A program made the position numbers and the translations under genes. Shown here in pieces: positions 36,922 to 46,668 of a DNA stretch of 64,000 nt (positions are counted from its first letter, which is position 1; each line of letters begins with the position of its first letter). This stretch comes from Anaerolineaceae bacterium (lineage in GTDB: Bacteria; Chloroflexota; Anaerolineae; Aggregatilineales; Phototrophicaceae): NCBI GenBank assembly GCA_002699585.1, contig PABP01000038.1:186001-250000 (forward strand). The letters run 5' to 3'. The notes beneath the pieces are model-generated. The model did no database searches, had not been told where the DNA came from, and worked only from the letters and a program-made list of their open reading frames with translations.

Positions 36922-38229
36922 GTGACTACTATCTTGACTGATGTTAGCTCTTCCCAAACGATCATAAAAGCCATTGCGGCATGTATTCTTGCATGCCTAT
37001 TTTGTTTTAGCCCCACCCATAGCCCGTCCTCCGCGCAGGATACGGACTTTTCGCCACATACCCTATTCCAGCAAATCCATGCCATAGAAGCCGATGCGCT
37101 CACATTGGGCTGGACTGCCGGGCGCTTGCAAGAAGTCGGTGATTTATGGGAACAAGCGGGACAAATTGAGCATGCCGTCGCCTATTGGGAACGGGCTGTC
37201 ACTATTGAGCCGGATGTGGACTTGTTGCAGCGGCTAACCCTGGCCTATATCAATGGGCAGATGTTTGATACGGCCCTGGCCACCCTGGGACAAATCCAGC
37301 AGTTGGCACCCAACAATAACTGGGCCATCTACTACACGGCACTGATCCTCGCGCCAATCCAGCCAGAAGAAGCGTTGAGCTATGCTCATGATCTGCTGCT
37401 GCACGATACCTATGGCCATACCATGCAAGACCTCTATAGCATCCTGAACAGTGAGCGACCGCACATCTATATTTTGAGCGATGTGGCGGCCCTGTATGCA
37501 GATCGGCGGCTGTGGCCGCTGGCGGAATATGCTTTTCAGTATGCCGCCGAGCAGTATGCGCCGTTCCCCGATGCGTTGGCCTACACGGCCCTCATGCGTG
37601 CTATGCAAGGCAAAGACAGCACCGAACGCCTGCATGAAGCCATCGAGCTAGCCCCAGAGAGCAGCACCATTCGTATGATCGCGGGTATCGAACGCCGCAT
37701 CAATCAGGATTATGAAGCGAGCCTATCGGCCCTATTGCAAGCCGTCGTCCTGGAACCCACCAATCCGGTGATCTATCACGAACTCAATTTGACGTATACA
37801 AACCTAGGGCAAACAGATAGCGCCGAAAATGCGGAGTTCGTTAGCCACCTACTAGCAGGGACTATCGACGCCGAGGGCAATGACATATCCGATGGAAATG
37901 CTCCCACGCTGTATATCCCTGGCATTGGCATCACTGAAACCGCTCTACAAAGCCTCAGCAATCTGGTAGAAGCCAAACCCGAAGACCAATGGCTGCGAGC
38001 GATCTATGGTTGGGCTTTGTTGGAACTGGGCCGCGTTGAGGGTGGTATAACCCTCATCGAAGCCGCCTGGAACGCGAACACTAACGATGAGCGCGTCGGT
38101 ATGATTGCTGCCCAGGCGTATATGGCGACCGGTCAATTGGCCGATGCATCTACCCTCTTGACGACGATTGCTAACAGTGACACGCCCTATGCCGAAGTCG
38201 CAGGAGCCATTTTAGGCATTCCACGCTAG
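36922..38229 (+). CDS. Exported TPR-repeat protein
   Basis: Protein of 435 residues. The start is GTG 36922, giving an N-terminal hydrophobic segment (AIAACILACLFCF) followed by a Pro/Ser-rich stretch, so it is probably exported or membrane-tethered. TPR repeats follow throughout, for example AVAYWERAVTIEPD, ALATLGQIQQLAPN, ASLSALLQAVVLEP and GITLIEAAWNANT. No enzyme motif is present. It may assemble surface proteins with the anchored protein encoded next, but this is inference from order only. Confidence 0.82.
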   Translation: MTTILTDVSSSQTIIKAIAACILACLFCFSPTHSPSSAQDTDFSPHTLFQQIHAIEADALTLGWTAGRLQEVGDLWEQAGQIEHAVAYWERAVTIEPDVDLLQRLTLAYINGQMFDTALATLGQIQQLAPNNNWAIYYTALILAPIQPEEALSYAHDLLLHDTYGHTMQDLYSILNSERPHIYILSDVAALYADRRLWPLAEYAFQYAAEQYAPFPDALAYTALMRAMQGKDSTERLHEAIELAPESSTIRMIAGIERRINQDYEASLSALLQAVVLEPTNPVIYHELNLTYTNLGQTDSAENAEFVSHLLAGTIDAEGNDISDGNAPTLYIPGIGITETALQSLSNLVEAKPEDQWLRAIYGWALLELGRVEGGITLIEAAWNANTNDERVGMIAAQAYMATGQLADASTLLTTIANSDTPYAEVAGAILGIPR

Positions 38230-38340
38230 GCCCGGCCCCTCAGTGGACTATCGCCCGACGACTTACCGTCTACGCTTCACAATAGTAAGTTCTTTGCTTA
38301 GAATCAGCCTGCATTGCCAAAGTAGCGAACAGGGCCATTG

Positions 38341-39234
38341 ATGGCTGAAGCGACAAATCGTCCCCAAAAAAGAAACTGGCTGCTAAACTTGCTGGTGCTC
38401 ATCATCCTGATTGCGGCGTTATTTGTGATCGATGCGTGGTATGCCGCCAGCAAATCGCAAGTGACGCTGTTGACGGGTGCACCGGGCGACTTGCTCTATG
38501 CAGCCGGGTTCGATGGTTTTGAGGATGAATGGCAGCAATCCGGTGGCCAGGAAGAAAAGGTCATCGAAGACGGTGTCATGCGCATCAGCGTCGGCGGCAG
38601 CGCAACGATTTACTCGGCTGCTGCACCCAGCTTTGGCGATTTTGACGCCACAGTAACGGCCAATGCGGTCGATGGCAGCGAACAAAACGAAGGCTTTGGC
38701 ATCGTGTTCCGCCTGCAAGAACCTGCCACCACCTGCAATATGCCTCTTGCTATTCTATGCGAACTGGCAGATTCCGGCGCGCTGCCCGTATTGCACCTGA
38801 TCTTCCCATCCGTCAGCAGCACGCCAACCAGCTACGCCATTTTCCTGATTAGCAATGATGGCTATTATTCACTGTGGCGCACTGACGAAAGCGGCCAAGC
38901 TACGCGGGCCACCGTCTGGCACTACAGCGACGGACTCATCAACGAAGGTTTGGACGTTAGCAATAGGGTACGGGTCGTGGGCCAAGGCGACGATTTCCGC
39001 TTTTACATCAATGGCGAAGCCGTTACCTTGTGCTTGCCCTTGGCCGGCGAACAGCCCACCGGCAGCGCGTCTGATTGCCAGGGCGAAGAATCACTGGTGT
39101 GGCAAGCACCGAATCTGGCTGAGACGGGCAAATTGGGCGTGGTCGTCAATACGAACCGCTACCCAGGCACAGTTGTCGAGTTTGATGATTTTGTCGTGTT
39201 CAGCCCAGGCGCACCCAACAGCGACGGCGCATAA
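38341..39234 (+). CDS. Membrane-anchored beta-sandwich (concanavalin-like) protein
   Basis: Protein of 297 residues. One N-terminal membrane helix (LLNLLVLIILIAALFVI) anchors it with the bulk outside. The rest is a beta-rich domain (about 50-290) with the pattern of laminin G/concanavalin-like folds: FDGFEDEWQQSGG, GFGIVFRL, NRVRVVGQGDDFRFYINGE and GVVVNTNRYPGTVVEFDDF. Such domains bind glycans or proteins. Paired cysteines (in TTCNMPLAILC and LCLPLAG...DCQG) could form disulfides. ATG 38341 is used; a TTG lies one codon before it. Exact function unknown. Confidence 0.78.
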   Translation: MAEATNRPQKRNWLLNLLVLIILIAALFVIDAWYAASKSQVTLLTGAPGDLLYAAGFDGFEDEWQQSGGQEEKVIEDGVMRISVGGSATIYSAAAPSFGDFDATVTANAVDGSEQNEGFGIVFRLQEPATTCNMPLAILCELADSGALPVLHLIFPSVSSTPTSYAIFLISNDGYYSLWRTDESGQATRATVWHYSDGLINEGLDVSNRVRVVGQGDDFRFYINGEAVTLCLPLAGEQPTGSASDCQGEESLVWQAPNLAETGKLGVVVNTNRYPGTVVEFDDFVVFSPGAPNSDGA

Positions 39235-39293
39235 ACGTTTCCGAATCGCAACCCATCCGAAGTTCCCATAGCATAGGCCATGATCAATCGCTT

Positions 39294-40580
39294 ATGAAAG
39301 TCCATTTGAGAATGCTCGGCTGTCGGCTCAACCAGAGTGAGATCGACACATTAGCGCGACAATTCCAGCAGCAAGGCCACGAAATTGTCGATCAGCCGGA
39401 ATTGGCCGATGAAGTCATCGTCAATACCTGCGCTGTGACAAACGAGGCTGTCCGTAGTGGCCGCCAAATGATTCGCGGGATTCATCGCGCCAATGAACAT
39501 GCGAAAATTACCGTCACGGGCTGCCACGCACAGATCGCGCCGGATGATATTGCCGTGCTGCCCGGTGTGGCCAAGGTGGTCGATAACCAGCGCAAAATGG
39601 ACATCGTGCCGATCATCACCGGGGAAGAGGTTCCGACTTTTGACAGGGAACCCATTGAGCGCGACGACTTGCTGCCAGGGGCCAGCCGCCGAACGCGGGC
39701 TTTCGTCAAAGTGCAGGATGGCTGTGACAACGCCTGTACCTTCTGCATTACGACCGTCGCCCGTGGTGATGGGCAAAGCCAGCCACTCGATGAGATCATC
39801 AGCGAGATCCACCATCTACAGGATTTGGGCTATCAGGAAGTGGTGCTGACAGGCGTGCATCTGGGCAGTTATGGGCATGACCTGGGCAACCGAGATGGTT
39901 TGAAGCATCTCGTTGAAGCTATCTTGAAGCAAACAACGGTGCCCCGAATCCGGCTGTCATCGCTGGAACCCTGGGACATCAGCGAGGGATTATTTGAGCT
40001 GTGGGCCGATGAACGGCTATGTCCGCATCTGCACCTGCCCTTACAAAGCGGCTGTGATGCCACGCTGAAGCGCATGCGGCGCAACACGAATCAGGCAGCG
40101 TTCCGGGCGATTGTGGCCGATGCCCGCGCCAACATCCCCAACTTGAGACTAACCTCCGATGTCATCGTCGGGTTCCCTGGCGAAACGGATGCCGAATTCC
40201 AGCAAAGTGCCGATTTCATCGCGGAGATGGACTTCGCCGGGTTACATGTGTTCCGGTACAGTACACGGCCCGGTACACCTGCCAGCCGAATGAAGGGCCA
40301 GGTACGCAATACCAAGAAGAAAGCCCGCAGCCATCACTTGCTGGAACTGGCCAAACACGCCGAGGATACCTTTGCCAGTACCTTTATTGGGCAAGACCTG
40401 CCCGTGCTATGGGAGCAAGTCACCGGGGCCAGCGAGGACGGCTTCGTCAATGTGGGCTATACCGACAACTATATTCGGGTGCAAGCGGTGCACCCGCGCC
40501 CCCTGGATAACCACATCACAGCAGCCCGAATCGACGCCGTAAATGACGGCACAGTGTATGCGACTCCTGTGATAGAATAG
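39294..40580 (+). CDS. mtaB: tRNA t6A37 methylthiotransferase MtaB (MiaB-like)
   Basis: Radical-SAM methylthiotransferase of 428 residues. The UPF0004 domain has its three cysteines in LGCRLNQ, NTCAVT and TGCHAQ. The radical SAM CxxxCxxC is in DGCDNACTFC, and the LPLQSGCDATLKRMRRN motif and a C-terminal TRAM-like segment follow. MtaB adds a methylthio group to t6A37 in tRNAs reading ANN codons. The GCRLNQSE beginning favours MtaB over MiaB or RimO. It leads the block mtaB-yqeY-HD hydrolase-ybeY-dgkA, an order partly shared with Firmicutes. Confidence 0.93.
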   Translation: MKVHLRMLGCRLNQSEIDTLARQFQQQGHEIVDQPELADEVIVNTCAVTNEAVRSGRQMIRGIHRANEHAKITVTGCHAQIAPDDIAVLPGVAKVVDNQRKMDIVPIITGEEVPTFDREPIERDDLLPGASRRTRAFVKVQDGCDNACTFCITTVARGDGQSQPLDEIISEIHHLQDLGYQEVVLTGVHLGSYGHDLGNRDGLKHLVEAILKQTTVPRIRLSSLEPWDISEGLFELWADERLCPHLHLPLQSGCDATLKRMRRNTNQAAFRAIVADARANIPNLRLTSDVIVGFPGETDAEFQQSADFIAEMDFAGLHVFRYSTRPGTPASRMKGQVRNTKKKARSHHLLELAKHAEDTFASTFIGQDLPVLWEQVTGASEDGFVNVGYTDNYIRVQAVHPRPLDNHITAARIDAVNDGTVYATPVIE

Positions 40581-40624
40581 GGGCTGCAATCCGGGTTATT
40601 TACACGCTTTAGAGGATTTACAAC

Positions 40625-41077
40625 ATGGCTGAAAGCCCTAAAGATCAACTGATGAGCGCCTTAAAAGAGGCGATGAAGAACAAAGACACGGAACGACGCA
40701 ACACCATTCGCCTGCTTCAGAGCGCCATCAAGCAGGTGGAAGTCGATGAACGCCGCGAATTGAGCGACGAAGATGTCGTCGATATTTTGCAGAAGGAAGC
40801 CAAGAAACGGCGTGAAAGCATTGACGAATTGACGGCAGCAGGCCGTGAAGAGCAGGCCCAGGCCGAACAAGATGAACTCGACATCATCATTGAATTTTTG
40901 CCAGAACAGCTCTCTCGCGAAGAAATCGAAGTTTTGGTCCGCGATGCCATCGCCAAAACAGGCGCCAGTTCCCCCAAAGAGATGGGCAAGGTCATGGGAA
41001 TACTCGTACCCCAGACCAAAGGCCGCGCCGATGGCAAACTGGTAAGCCTCGTCGTACGCGAGTTACTGAGCAACTAG
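40625..41077 (+). CDS. yqeY: GatB/YqeY-domain protein
   Basis: Soluble, mostly helical protein of 150 residues of the YqeY family, related to the tail domain of GatB, the tRNA amidotransferase subunit. The family pattern KDQLMSALKEAMKNKD, RLLQSAIKQVEVD, and the C-terminal GASSPKEMGKVMG with a GRADG turn are clear. The role of stand-alone YqeY is not established; tRNA binding is presumed. ATG 40625 follows AGAGGATTTACAAC. It lies 44 bases after mtaB and 16 before the HD hydrolase gene, so one transcript is likely. Confidence 0.93.
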   Translation: MAESPKDQLMSALKEAMKNKDTERRNTIRLLQSAIKQVEVDERRELSDEDVVDILQKEAKKRRESIDELTAAGREEQAQAEQDELDIIIEFLPEQLSREEIEVLVRDAIAKTGASSPKEMGKVMGILVPQTKGRADGKLVSLVVRELLSN

Positions 41078-41093
41078 CGACTAAGTAGGTTCC

Positions 41094-43598
41094 ATGATTG
41101 ACCGGCTGACTGAATTCCTGGAAGCCCAATATGGCTTTTCGCCAGAACGCACCCGGCAGACGCTGCAACAAATAGCGATCTCGTTGGCGGTGCTCGGTTT
41201 CTGGTTGAGTACGGCATTTGTCATTGCAGCGGATAGTTTTTTGCCCGGCTTAAATGGCGTGGCGTCGCTTGAAGTGGGTGCCGTCGCACCCAGGGATATT
41301 GTTGCTCCTACTAACGTCACATTTACCAGCGAAATCCTCACTGAGATTGAGCGGCAAAACGCGCGTGACGATGTGGAACCAATACTTTCGCCACCGGACC
41401 CGGAGCGGGTCCAGCAGCAGACCGAATTGGCCAGCAGCATACTCGTCTTTATGCGCAACGTCCGACGCGCAACCTATGACACGACCAATCAAAAGATCGA
41501 GGACATCGCTGCTATCCAGGCCCTCGATCTGGATGAGAGCATCAGCGAAGCGATTTTGCGCTTTGATGACGAAACCTGGACAGACATTGAGAATGAAGTC
41601 CTGGCCGTCTTGCCGCGTGTGATGCGCTCCGTCCGTGAAGACGAAATCGACGCCATACGTGAGCAACTACCGACCCAGGTAGCGGTGCGCTTTAATGCCA
41701 ATGAACGGCGCGTCATTGTGGCTATTGTTGAGGATTTGATTAGCGCGAACCGAGTCGTCAACCTGGATGCGACCGAAGAAGCCCGACAAGTCGCAGCAGA
41801 TGCCGTTTCCCCGGTTCCACGCAGCTTTGTAACCGGCGAGCGCATTGTCGAAGCCGGGAGTACTATCTCTGAAGCCGATTACGAAGCCCTATCCAAAATG
41901 GGCCTCTTGCGTACGCAGGATCGGCGGACAATGGACATCCTGCGCGCCCTGCTGGCAACCATTATTGTCATGGTCTTGACGACGCTCTATTTCTCGCGTT
42001 TTACGCCAGAAATCTTGCAAGAAAGTCACCTGCTGCGCCTGGGCCTGAACGTTGTTTTGTTCTTGTTGATGCTGCTGGCGACACGCCTGCTGGGTGTCGG
42101 CGGTGATATCTACCTGTTCCCGGTGGCAGCACTGGCGCTCATCTATGTGGCCGTTGCGGATGTCCATCTCGCCATTGCCGCTGGGCTGGCCATGAGCTTG
42201 CTCGTCGGCTTTATGATGAACAATTCGCTAGAAATCACGGTACTGGTGGCCGCTGGCAGCCTGGCCGGGGCCTTGAGCTTACGCAGTCCCGGTCGCCTCA
42301 ATTCGTTTTTTATATCAGGTGCATTGGTCGGTGTGGTCAACGTCGGGACGATTACGATCTTCTCGTTAGCCGCAGCGACGACCAGCGACATTGGCGTCAT
42401 CATCACGCGAGTTTTGCTGTCTTTCATCAGTGGTGCGCTCCTAGCACCGGCAACAGCTATCGCGGTAATGTATGTGGTGACGACGCTCTTCAACCTGCCA
42501 ACGGCGCTGCGTCTACTGGACCTGAGCCAGCCCAATAAGCCGCTGTTACAACGCCTGCTGAGAGAAGCCCCCGGTACTTATCAGCATTCATTGCAGGTAG
42601 CCAATCTGTCAGAACAGGCCGCAAGTGCCATCGACGCGGATTCGCAGTTAACACATGTAGCAGCCCTGTACCATGACATCGGCAAGATGTCCAATCCGCT
42701 GTACTTCACAGAGAATCAGCAAGAGCACATTGGCAACCCACATGATACGCTAAATGATCCAGCGCGTAGTGCGGACATCATCATCAATCACGTCATCGAG
42801 GGCGATGAGATCGCCAAGCAATCGCGGCTGCCGCAGCGCATTCGCGACTTCATCCGCGAACATCACGGCACAACGACCGTGTACGTGTTCTATCAGCGTG
42901 CCTTGCGACAACTGGGCGGCGATGAAAGTCAGCTCGACAAAGGCGATTTCAGCTATCCGGGGCCGATCCCACAATCGCGCGAGACGGGCATTCTCATGCT
43001 AGCTGATAGCTGTGAAGCAGCCGTCCGCAGCGCAAAACCCGAGAGCAAAGGTCAGATCAGCCAGATTGTGCGCGGTATCTTCAATAGCAAGCGCGAAGAA
43101 GGCCAACTCGATGCATCCGGCCTGACGCTGAACGATTTGCACATCATTGAGGATATTTTCGTAGACATCCTGCAAAGCATGTTCCATCCGCGCATCAACT
43201 ATCGAGAAGCGGTCCAGGGGCCCAGTGAAGTCCCGGCGAACAAGGGTAAAGCCAAAGAAACGATTTTGGTTTCACAAGTGACACCAACGCTCAACGGCGA
43301 GAAGGTGCCACCGCCGGAAACAACTAGTTCGCCTGTCTCCAAACCCAAGAAAGCTGAACCCTCCGACACAGGTCGAGCAACGCCAGGTCGAGCAACGCGG
43401 GAGGATGACCGAGCAGAGACCAAGCCGATACAAAACGGCGACGAGGCCGAGAGCTTTGACGAAGCGCCGATGACAGAAGTACCCCGTCTGCCAAGTCGGT
43501 CCGACCGCAAAACGACCCAGACAACGCCGCGCGTCAATGTGGAAGGCGATGATACCCAGGCGCCGACGGACAATTCACCAGAAACTGACGATGCATGA
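41094..43598 (+). CDS. 7TM-HD family phosphohydrolase (PgpH/YqfF-like)
   Basis: Membrane protein of 834 residues. A first helix (about 25-48) is followed by a large extracellular 7TMR-HDED domain (about 55-275), then seven membrane helices (about 285-475), and a cytosolic HD domain with His498 (YQHSLQVA) and His527-Asp528 (LYHDIGKM). PgpH homologues hydrolyse c-di-AMP, a messenger controlling osmolyte uptake. The last 110 residues are a hydrophilic, Pro/Thr/Glu-rich tail longer than I would expect for the family. Its stop overlaps ybeY by four bases (ATGA), confirming an operon. Confidence 0.93.
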   Translation: MIDRLTEFLEAQYGFSPERTRQTLQQIAISLAVLGFWLSTAFVIAADSFLPGLNGVASLEVGAVAPRDIVAPTNVTFTSEILTEIERQNARDDVEPILSPPDPERVQQQTELASSILVFMRNVRRATYDTTNQKIEDIAAIQALDLDESISEAILRFDDETWTDIENEVLAVLPRVMRSVREDEIDAIREQLPTQVAVRFNANERRVIVAIVEDLISANRVVNLDATEEARQVAADAVSPVPRSFVTGERIVEAGSTISEADYEALSKMGLLRTQDRRTMDILRALLATIIVMVLTTLYFSRFTPEILQESHLLRLGLNVVLFLLMLLATRLLGVGGDIYLFPVAALALIYVAVADVHLAIAAGLAMSLLVGFMMNNSLEITVLVAAGSLAGALSLRSPGRLNSFFISGALVGVVNVGTITIFSLAAATTSDIGVIITRVLLSFISGALLAPATAIAVMYVVTTLFNLPTALRLLDLSQPNKPLLQRLLREAPGTYQHSLQVANLSEQAASAIDADSQLTHVAALYHDIGKMSNPLYFTENQQEHIGNPHDTLNDPARSADIIINHVIEGDEIAKQSRLPQRIRDFIREHHGTTTVYVFYQRALRQLGGDESQLDKGDFSYPGPIPQSRETGILMLADSCEAAVRSAKPESKGQISQIVRGIFNSKREEGQLDASGLTLNDLHIIEDIFVDILQSMFHPRINYREAVQGPSEVPANKGKAKETILVSQVTPTLNGEKVPPPETTSSPVSKPKKAEPSDTGRATPGRATREDDRAETKPIQNGDEAESFDEAPMTEVPRLPSRSDRKTTQTTPRVNVEGDDTQAPTDNSPETDDA

Positions 43599-44083
43599 GT
43601 AACGAAGCAAGCATTGGCATCCAGAACGAAAAAGCCTACCCCATCTCCGAGTCGGATTTGATCGCTGCCGCTGAAGCCGTGCTCAAACAGCACGACGCTA
43701 TCACTAGCGAGATGTCTATTGTCGTCACAGACAATGAGGAGGTCCATGCGCTCAATAAACAGTATCGACAAACGGATGCACCAACCGATGTGCTGTCATT
43801 CCCAGCAGAACCGCTGCCGAATAATCTTGGCGATGAGGCTCCGTATATCGGTGATCTAGTCATTGCCTACCCTTACGCATCAGACCAGGCACAGCGCCTG
43901 GGGCACCCTATGCGCGACACGCTGATGCTGCTCGTCGCCCACGGGACGCTGCACCTGCTGGGTTACGATCATGACACAGCCGAAAATCGCAAAGCGATGT
44001 GGGCCAAACAGGCTGACGCGCTCACAGCACTCGGCATTGAACTGGCGATTGTGCCCTCAATTGAGGACGATCCCCATGATTAG
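43595..44083 (+). CDS. ybeY: Endoribonuclease YbeY (16S rRNA maturation)
   Basis: Zinc-dependent endoribonuclease of 162 residues, acting in 16S rRNA 3' maturation and ribosome quality control. The zinc motif HGTLHLLGYDH is intact with His116, His120 and His126. TDVLSFP, another family landmark, is present. ATG 43595 overlaps the HD hydrolase stop and its own end overlaps the dgkA start by eight bases, so expression of the three is tightly coupled. phoH, which often sits nearby in Firmicutes, is absent. Confidence 0.95.
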   Translation: MSNEASIGIQNEKAYPISESDLIAAAEAVLKQHDAITSEMSIVVTDNEEVHALNKQYRQTDAPTDVLSFPAEPLPNNLGDEAPYIGDLVIAYPYASDQAQRLGHPMRDTLMLLVAHGTLHLLGYDHDTAENRKAMWAKQADALTALGIELAIVPSIEDDPHD

Positions 44084-44543
44084 GCGGCTCATCGACCAAC
44101 TCATGGGGACATCACGCATCGACCCCAGCGACTATGCAGCCCAGATCAGTCCCAATCGATTTAAGAGCCTCACTTATGCACTGGCAGGCTGGGTATATAT
44201 GCTGCGCCGTCAGAAGAACACGCGCATTATGTCAATCGCCTCGCTGTTGATGGCAGTACTATGCATCTGGCTGGAACTCGACCGCATCGAATTCGCGATC
44301 ATCATTATTGCGGTGACGATTGTCTGGCTGACAGAGTTCTTGAACGCCGGCATCGAAGCCGCAGTTGATCTGGCATCGCCGGACCTGCACCCGATGGCTC
44401 AGGTCGGCAAGGATGTGGCGTCAGCGGCAGTACTGCTAGGTGTCATCGCGTCGATCCTGATCGGCATCCTTATCCTGGGGCCACACCTCATCGAAAAGAT
44501 CGACCCGAATTCGCCTCTTTCACTCTCCGAATTACCCACCTAA
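44076..44543 (+). CDS. dgkA: Diacylglycerol/undecaprenol kinase family protein
   Basis: Integral membrane kinase of 155 residues. It has three membrane helices after a cytosolic start, and the family motif EFLNAGIEAAVDL with the following PMAQVGKDVASAAVLL, which carries active-site glutamate, asparagine and lysine. Gram-positive-type members phosphorylate undecaprenol rather than diacylglycerol. The true start is ATG 44076 behind GAGGA; longer in-frame readings overlap ybeY. It closes the mtaB-to-dgkA block; era, the usual next neighbour, is not here. Confidence 0.92.
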   Translation: MIRRLIDQLMGTSRIDPSDYAAQISPNRFKSLTYALAGWVYMLRRQKNTRIMSIASLLMAVLCIWLELDRIEFAIIIIAVTIVWLTEFLNAGIEAAVDLASPDLHPMAQVGKDVASAAVLLGVIASILIGILILGPHLIEKIDPNSPLSLSELPT

Positions 44544-44630
44544 TGCCTGACGCCTCTCGCACCAGCGCATGGGTCGGCTTATAATAAGGGTATATTGCAA
44601 TAATCTAACTCTGCTGACATAGGTAAGCGC

Positions 44631-45791
44631 ATGTCAAAAGCACGCGAACGCATCGCCAAACGACGTGCCCGTCAGATGGCAACGCAACGACGGCCACACT
44701 CCAGCGTACAGGCGCAGGATACCCATCAAACCAAGCTGCAAGCGGCCATTCAACAGGTTATGGCAACGCTGGCCGCCATCCCCCGCAATCGTCTAGTATT
44801 GCTCATTGCGGCGCTGGTGGTCATTGGCGCTGTGGTTGCCGCACTGGCTCTGATCAAACCCCAGGAAGAGGTTGCCGCAGGCAATGGCTATTGGCTCAAT
44901 CGGGAGTGGAGCTATGTGGCGCAAGAAGATGCGCGCGTCCAGGCATTAGTAAACGAGTTGAAGACCCACCACATCGACCAGCTTTATGTGTACCTGAGTT
45001 CGCTAAAGGGTGATGGCACCTGGGCGGGTGATCCGACACTGCGCGACCGCTACAGCGAAGTCGAACCCAATGTGAGCGCGTTCATAGAACAGCTCACGAC
45101 TTATTATCCAGAAGCGCAAATATACGCCTGGATCGAAGTCATTGGCGAAACACCCACAGGCTATCGGCTGGATGATCGTCAGCTGCATGTGACGGTCGCC
45201 GAATTCGCTGGCCGCGCTATTCGGACGCCCGATATTGAAGGTGTGATGCTCGACATCAAGCCCATTTTTACCGACAATGATGACCTGCCAGTGCTGCTGC
45301 GAGCCGTGCGCGCAGAAATCGGCCTGGATAGCACGCTGGCCGTGGTCGCTTCACCGGACCTGACCCCTACCGAAGCAGACATCAACGTGGCGGCATTTAT
45401 CGCACCGGATACGATGTGGTCGAATGAGTATAAGCAGCGCATCGCCCTACAGGCCGACCAATTGATCGTCACGGCGTATAACAGCTACCTGACGGAACCC
45501 GTTGATTACATCAATTGGGTGACGCATCAAGTGCGGTCGTACACGGAGATGACCTCAAATATCGAAGGCGGCGCCCACGTCATCATCAGCATCCCGAACT
45601 ATGGCGATATGGAACCGGCCCACATTGCGGATATTGAGAGCATCGCTGCGGCATTGGATGGCATCAGCCGAGCAATACCCGACATGACTGAGAGAGAAAT
45701 TGAGCTGCTACAAGGGGTTGCTATCTACAGTGACGCCGCGCTATCTTCAAGCGATTGGCAGGCTTACGACCAGCGCTGGCCGCGCGAGTAA
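44631..45791 (+). CDS. Membrane-anchored protein with a TIM-barrel-like domain
   Basis: Protein of 386 residues. A strongly basic N-terminus (KARERIAKRRARQ) precedes one membrane helix near 58-77, so the rest is likely outside. The extracytoplasmic part shows alternating strands and helices as in glycosidase-type TIM barrels: HIDQLYVYLSSLKG, YAWIEVIGE, IEGVMLDIKP, LAVVASPDL and LIVTAYNSYL. Acidic residues sit at the ends of several strands, but I cannot name a family or catalytic pair. It follows dgkA by 87 bases and precedes the aminotransferase by 12. Confidence 0.78.
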   Translation: MSKARERIAKRRARQMATQRRPHSSVQAQDTHQTKLQAAIQQVMATLAAIPRNRLVLLIAALVVIGAVVAALALIKPQEEVAAGNGYWLNREWSYVAQEDARVQALVNELKTHHIDQLYVYLSSLKGDGTWAGDPTLRDRYSEVEPNVSAFIEQLTTYYPEAQIYAWIEVIGETPTGYRLDDRQLHVTVAEFAGRAIRTPDIEGVMLDIKPIFTDNDDLPVLLRAVRAEIGLDSTLAVVASPDLTPTEADINVAAFIAPDTMWSNEYKQRIALQADQLIVTAYNSYLTEPVDYINWVTHQVRSYTEMTSNIEGGAHVIISIPNYGDMEPAHIADIESIAAALDGISRAIPDMTEREIELLQGVAIYSDAALSSSDWQAYDQRWPRE

Positions 45792-45803
45792 GGATCAAAC
45801 CCA

Positions 45804-46634
45804 ATGCCTTGTTTCATCCGATTGCTGACGCCCTCTGGCCTGGAGCCTGTTGATTACACAGCGGACTCTTTGGCAGATGCGGCCCAATACGAACCTGATA
45901 ATGGCATTTATACCGTCACCAATACCTACCAGGTGACGAAAGTGCTGAAGCTGGATGCCCATCTGGACCGCATGGAGGACTCCGCGCGGCGAGCGGGTTT
46001 TCATCTGGAACTGGACCGACAACGGCTGAGAACCACTCTACGCGAGATGATTCTGGAAGCGGGTTATGGCGATGTACGCTTCCGGGTGACGGTCAGCAAA
46101 GATCGACCAGAAGTGTTTATTATCTCATTGGAACCCTTCAGCCCACCCAGCCAACAGCTCATCGAAAAAGGTGTAAGCTGTATCACCGCAGCCAATAGCG
46201 CCCGGCAATCCGCTGAGACCAAGTCCACTGCATGGATGCACGCGCGTAAAGCGCTGTCTGATGCCATGCCCGAAGGCATTTACGATACGTTCCTGCTAGA
46301 TGCCGATGGCTATCTGATGGAAGGCCTGGGAGCGAATTTTTACGCCATACTCGATGGCACATTGCGAACAGCAGGTCAGGGCGTCCTAAAGGGCATCGCC
46401 CAGCAGATTGTGCTGGAAGTCGCGCCCGATATTTTGCCTGTGCAGATGGATGCGGCCCATGTGAGCCAGATTGACCAGCTTGAAGAAGCCTTCCTGACCA
46501 GCAGCAGTCGAGGAATTATCCCAGTGGTTGAAATCGACCATATTCAGATTGGGAATGGCGTACCGGGGACGCTGACAAAGAAACTCATTGCGGCCTATCA
46601 TGCCTGGGTAGATGCGCACCTGCAAGCGTTATAA
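45804..46634 (+). CDS. Class IV aminotransferase (PLP-dependent)
   Basis: Fold type IV PLP enzyme of 276 residues, similar to branched-chain aminotransferase, D-amino acid aminotransferase and 4-amino-4-deoxychorismate lyase. The Schiff-base lysine is in WMHARKAL; the PLP glutamate and loop are in LMEGLGANFYAI, and SSSRGIIPV matches the phosphate-binding segment. HLDRMEDSARRAG is typical of the group near the N-terminus. The exact reaction cannot be fixed without pab or ilv genes nearby. It is 12 bases after the TIM-barrel-like gene. Confidence 0.88.
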   Translation: MPCFIRLLTPSGLEPVDYTADSLADAAQYEPDNGIYTVTNTYQVTKVLKLDAHLDRMEDSARRAGFHLELDRQRLRTTLREMILEAGYGDVRFRVTVSKDRPEVFIISLEPFSPPSQQLIEKGVSCITAANSARQSAETKSTAWMHARKALSDAMPEGIYDTFLLDADGYLMEGLGANFYAILDGTLRTAGQGVLKGIAQQIVLEVAPDILPVQMDAAHVSQIDQLEEAFLTSSSRGIIPVVEIDHIQIGNGVPGTLTKKLIAAYHAWVDAHLQAL

Positions 46635-46668
46635 TCATAGGCGACCCTAGTCTGTACGAGGTATCACG

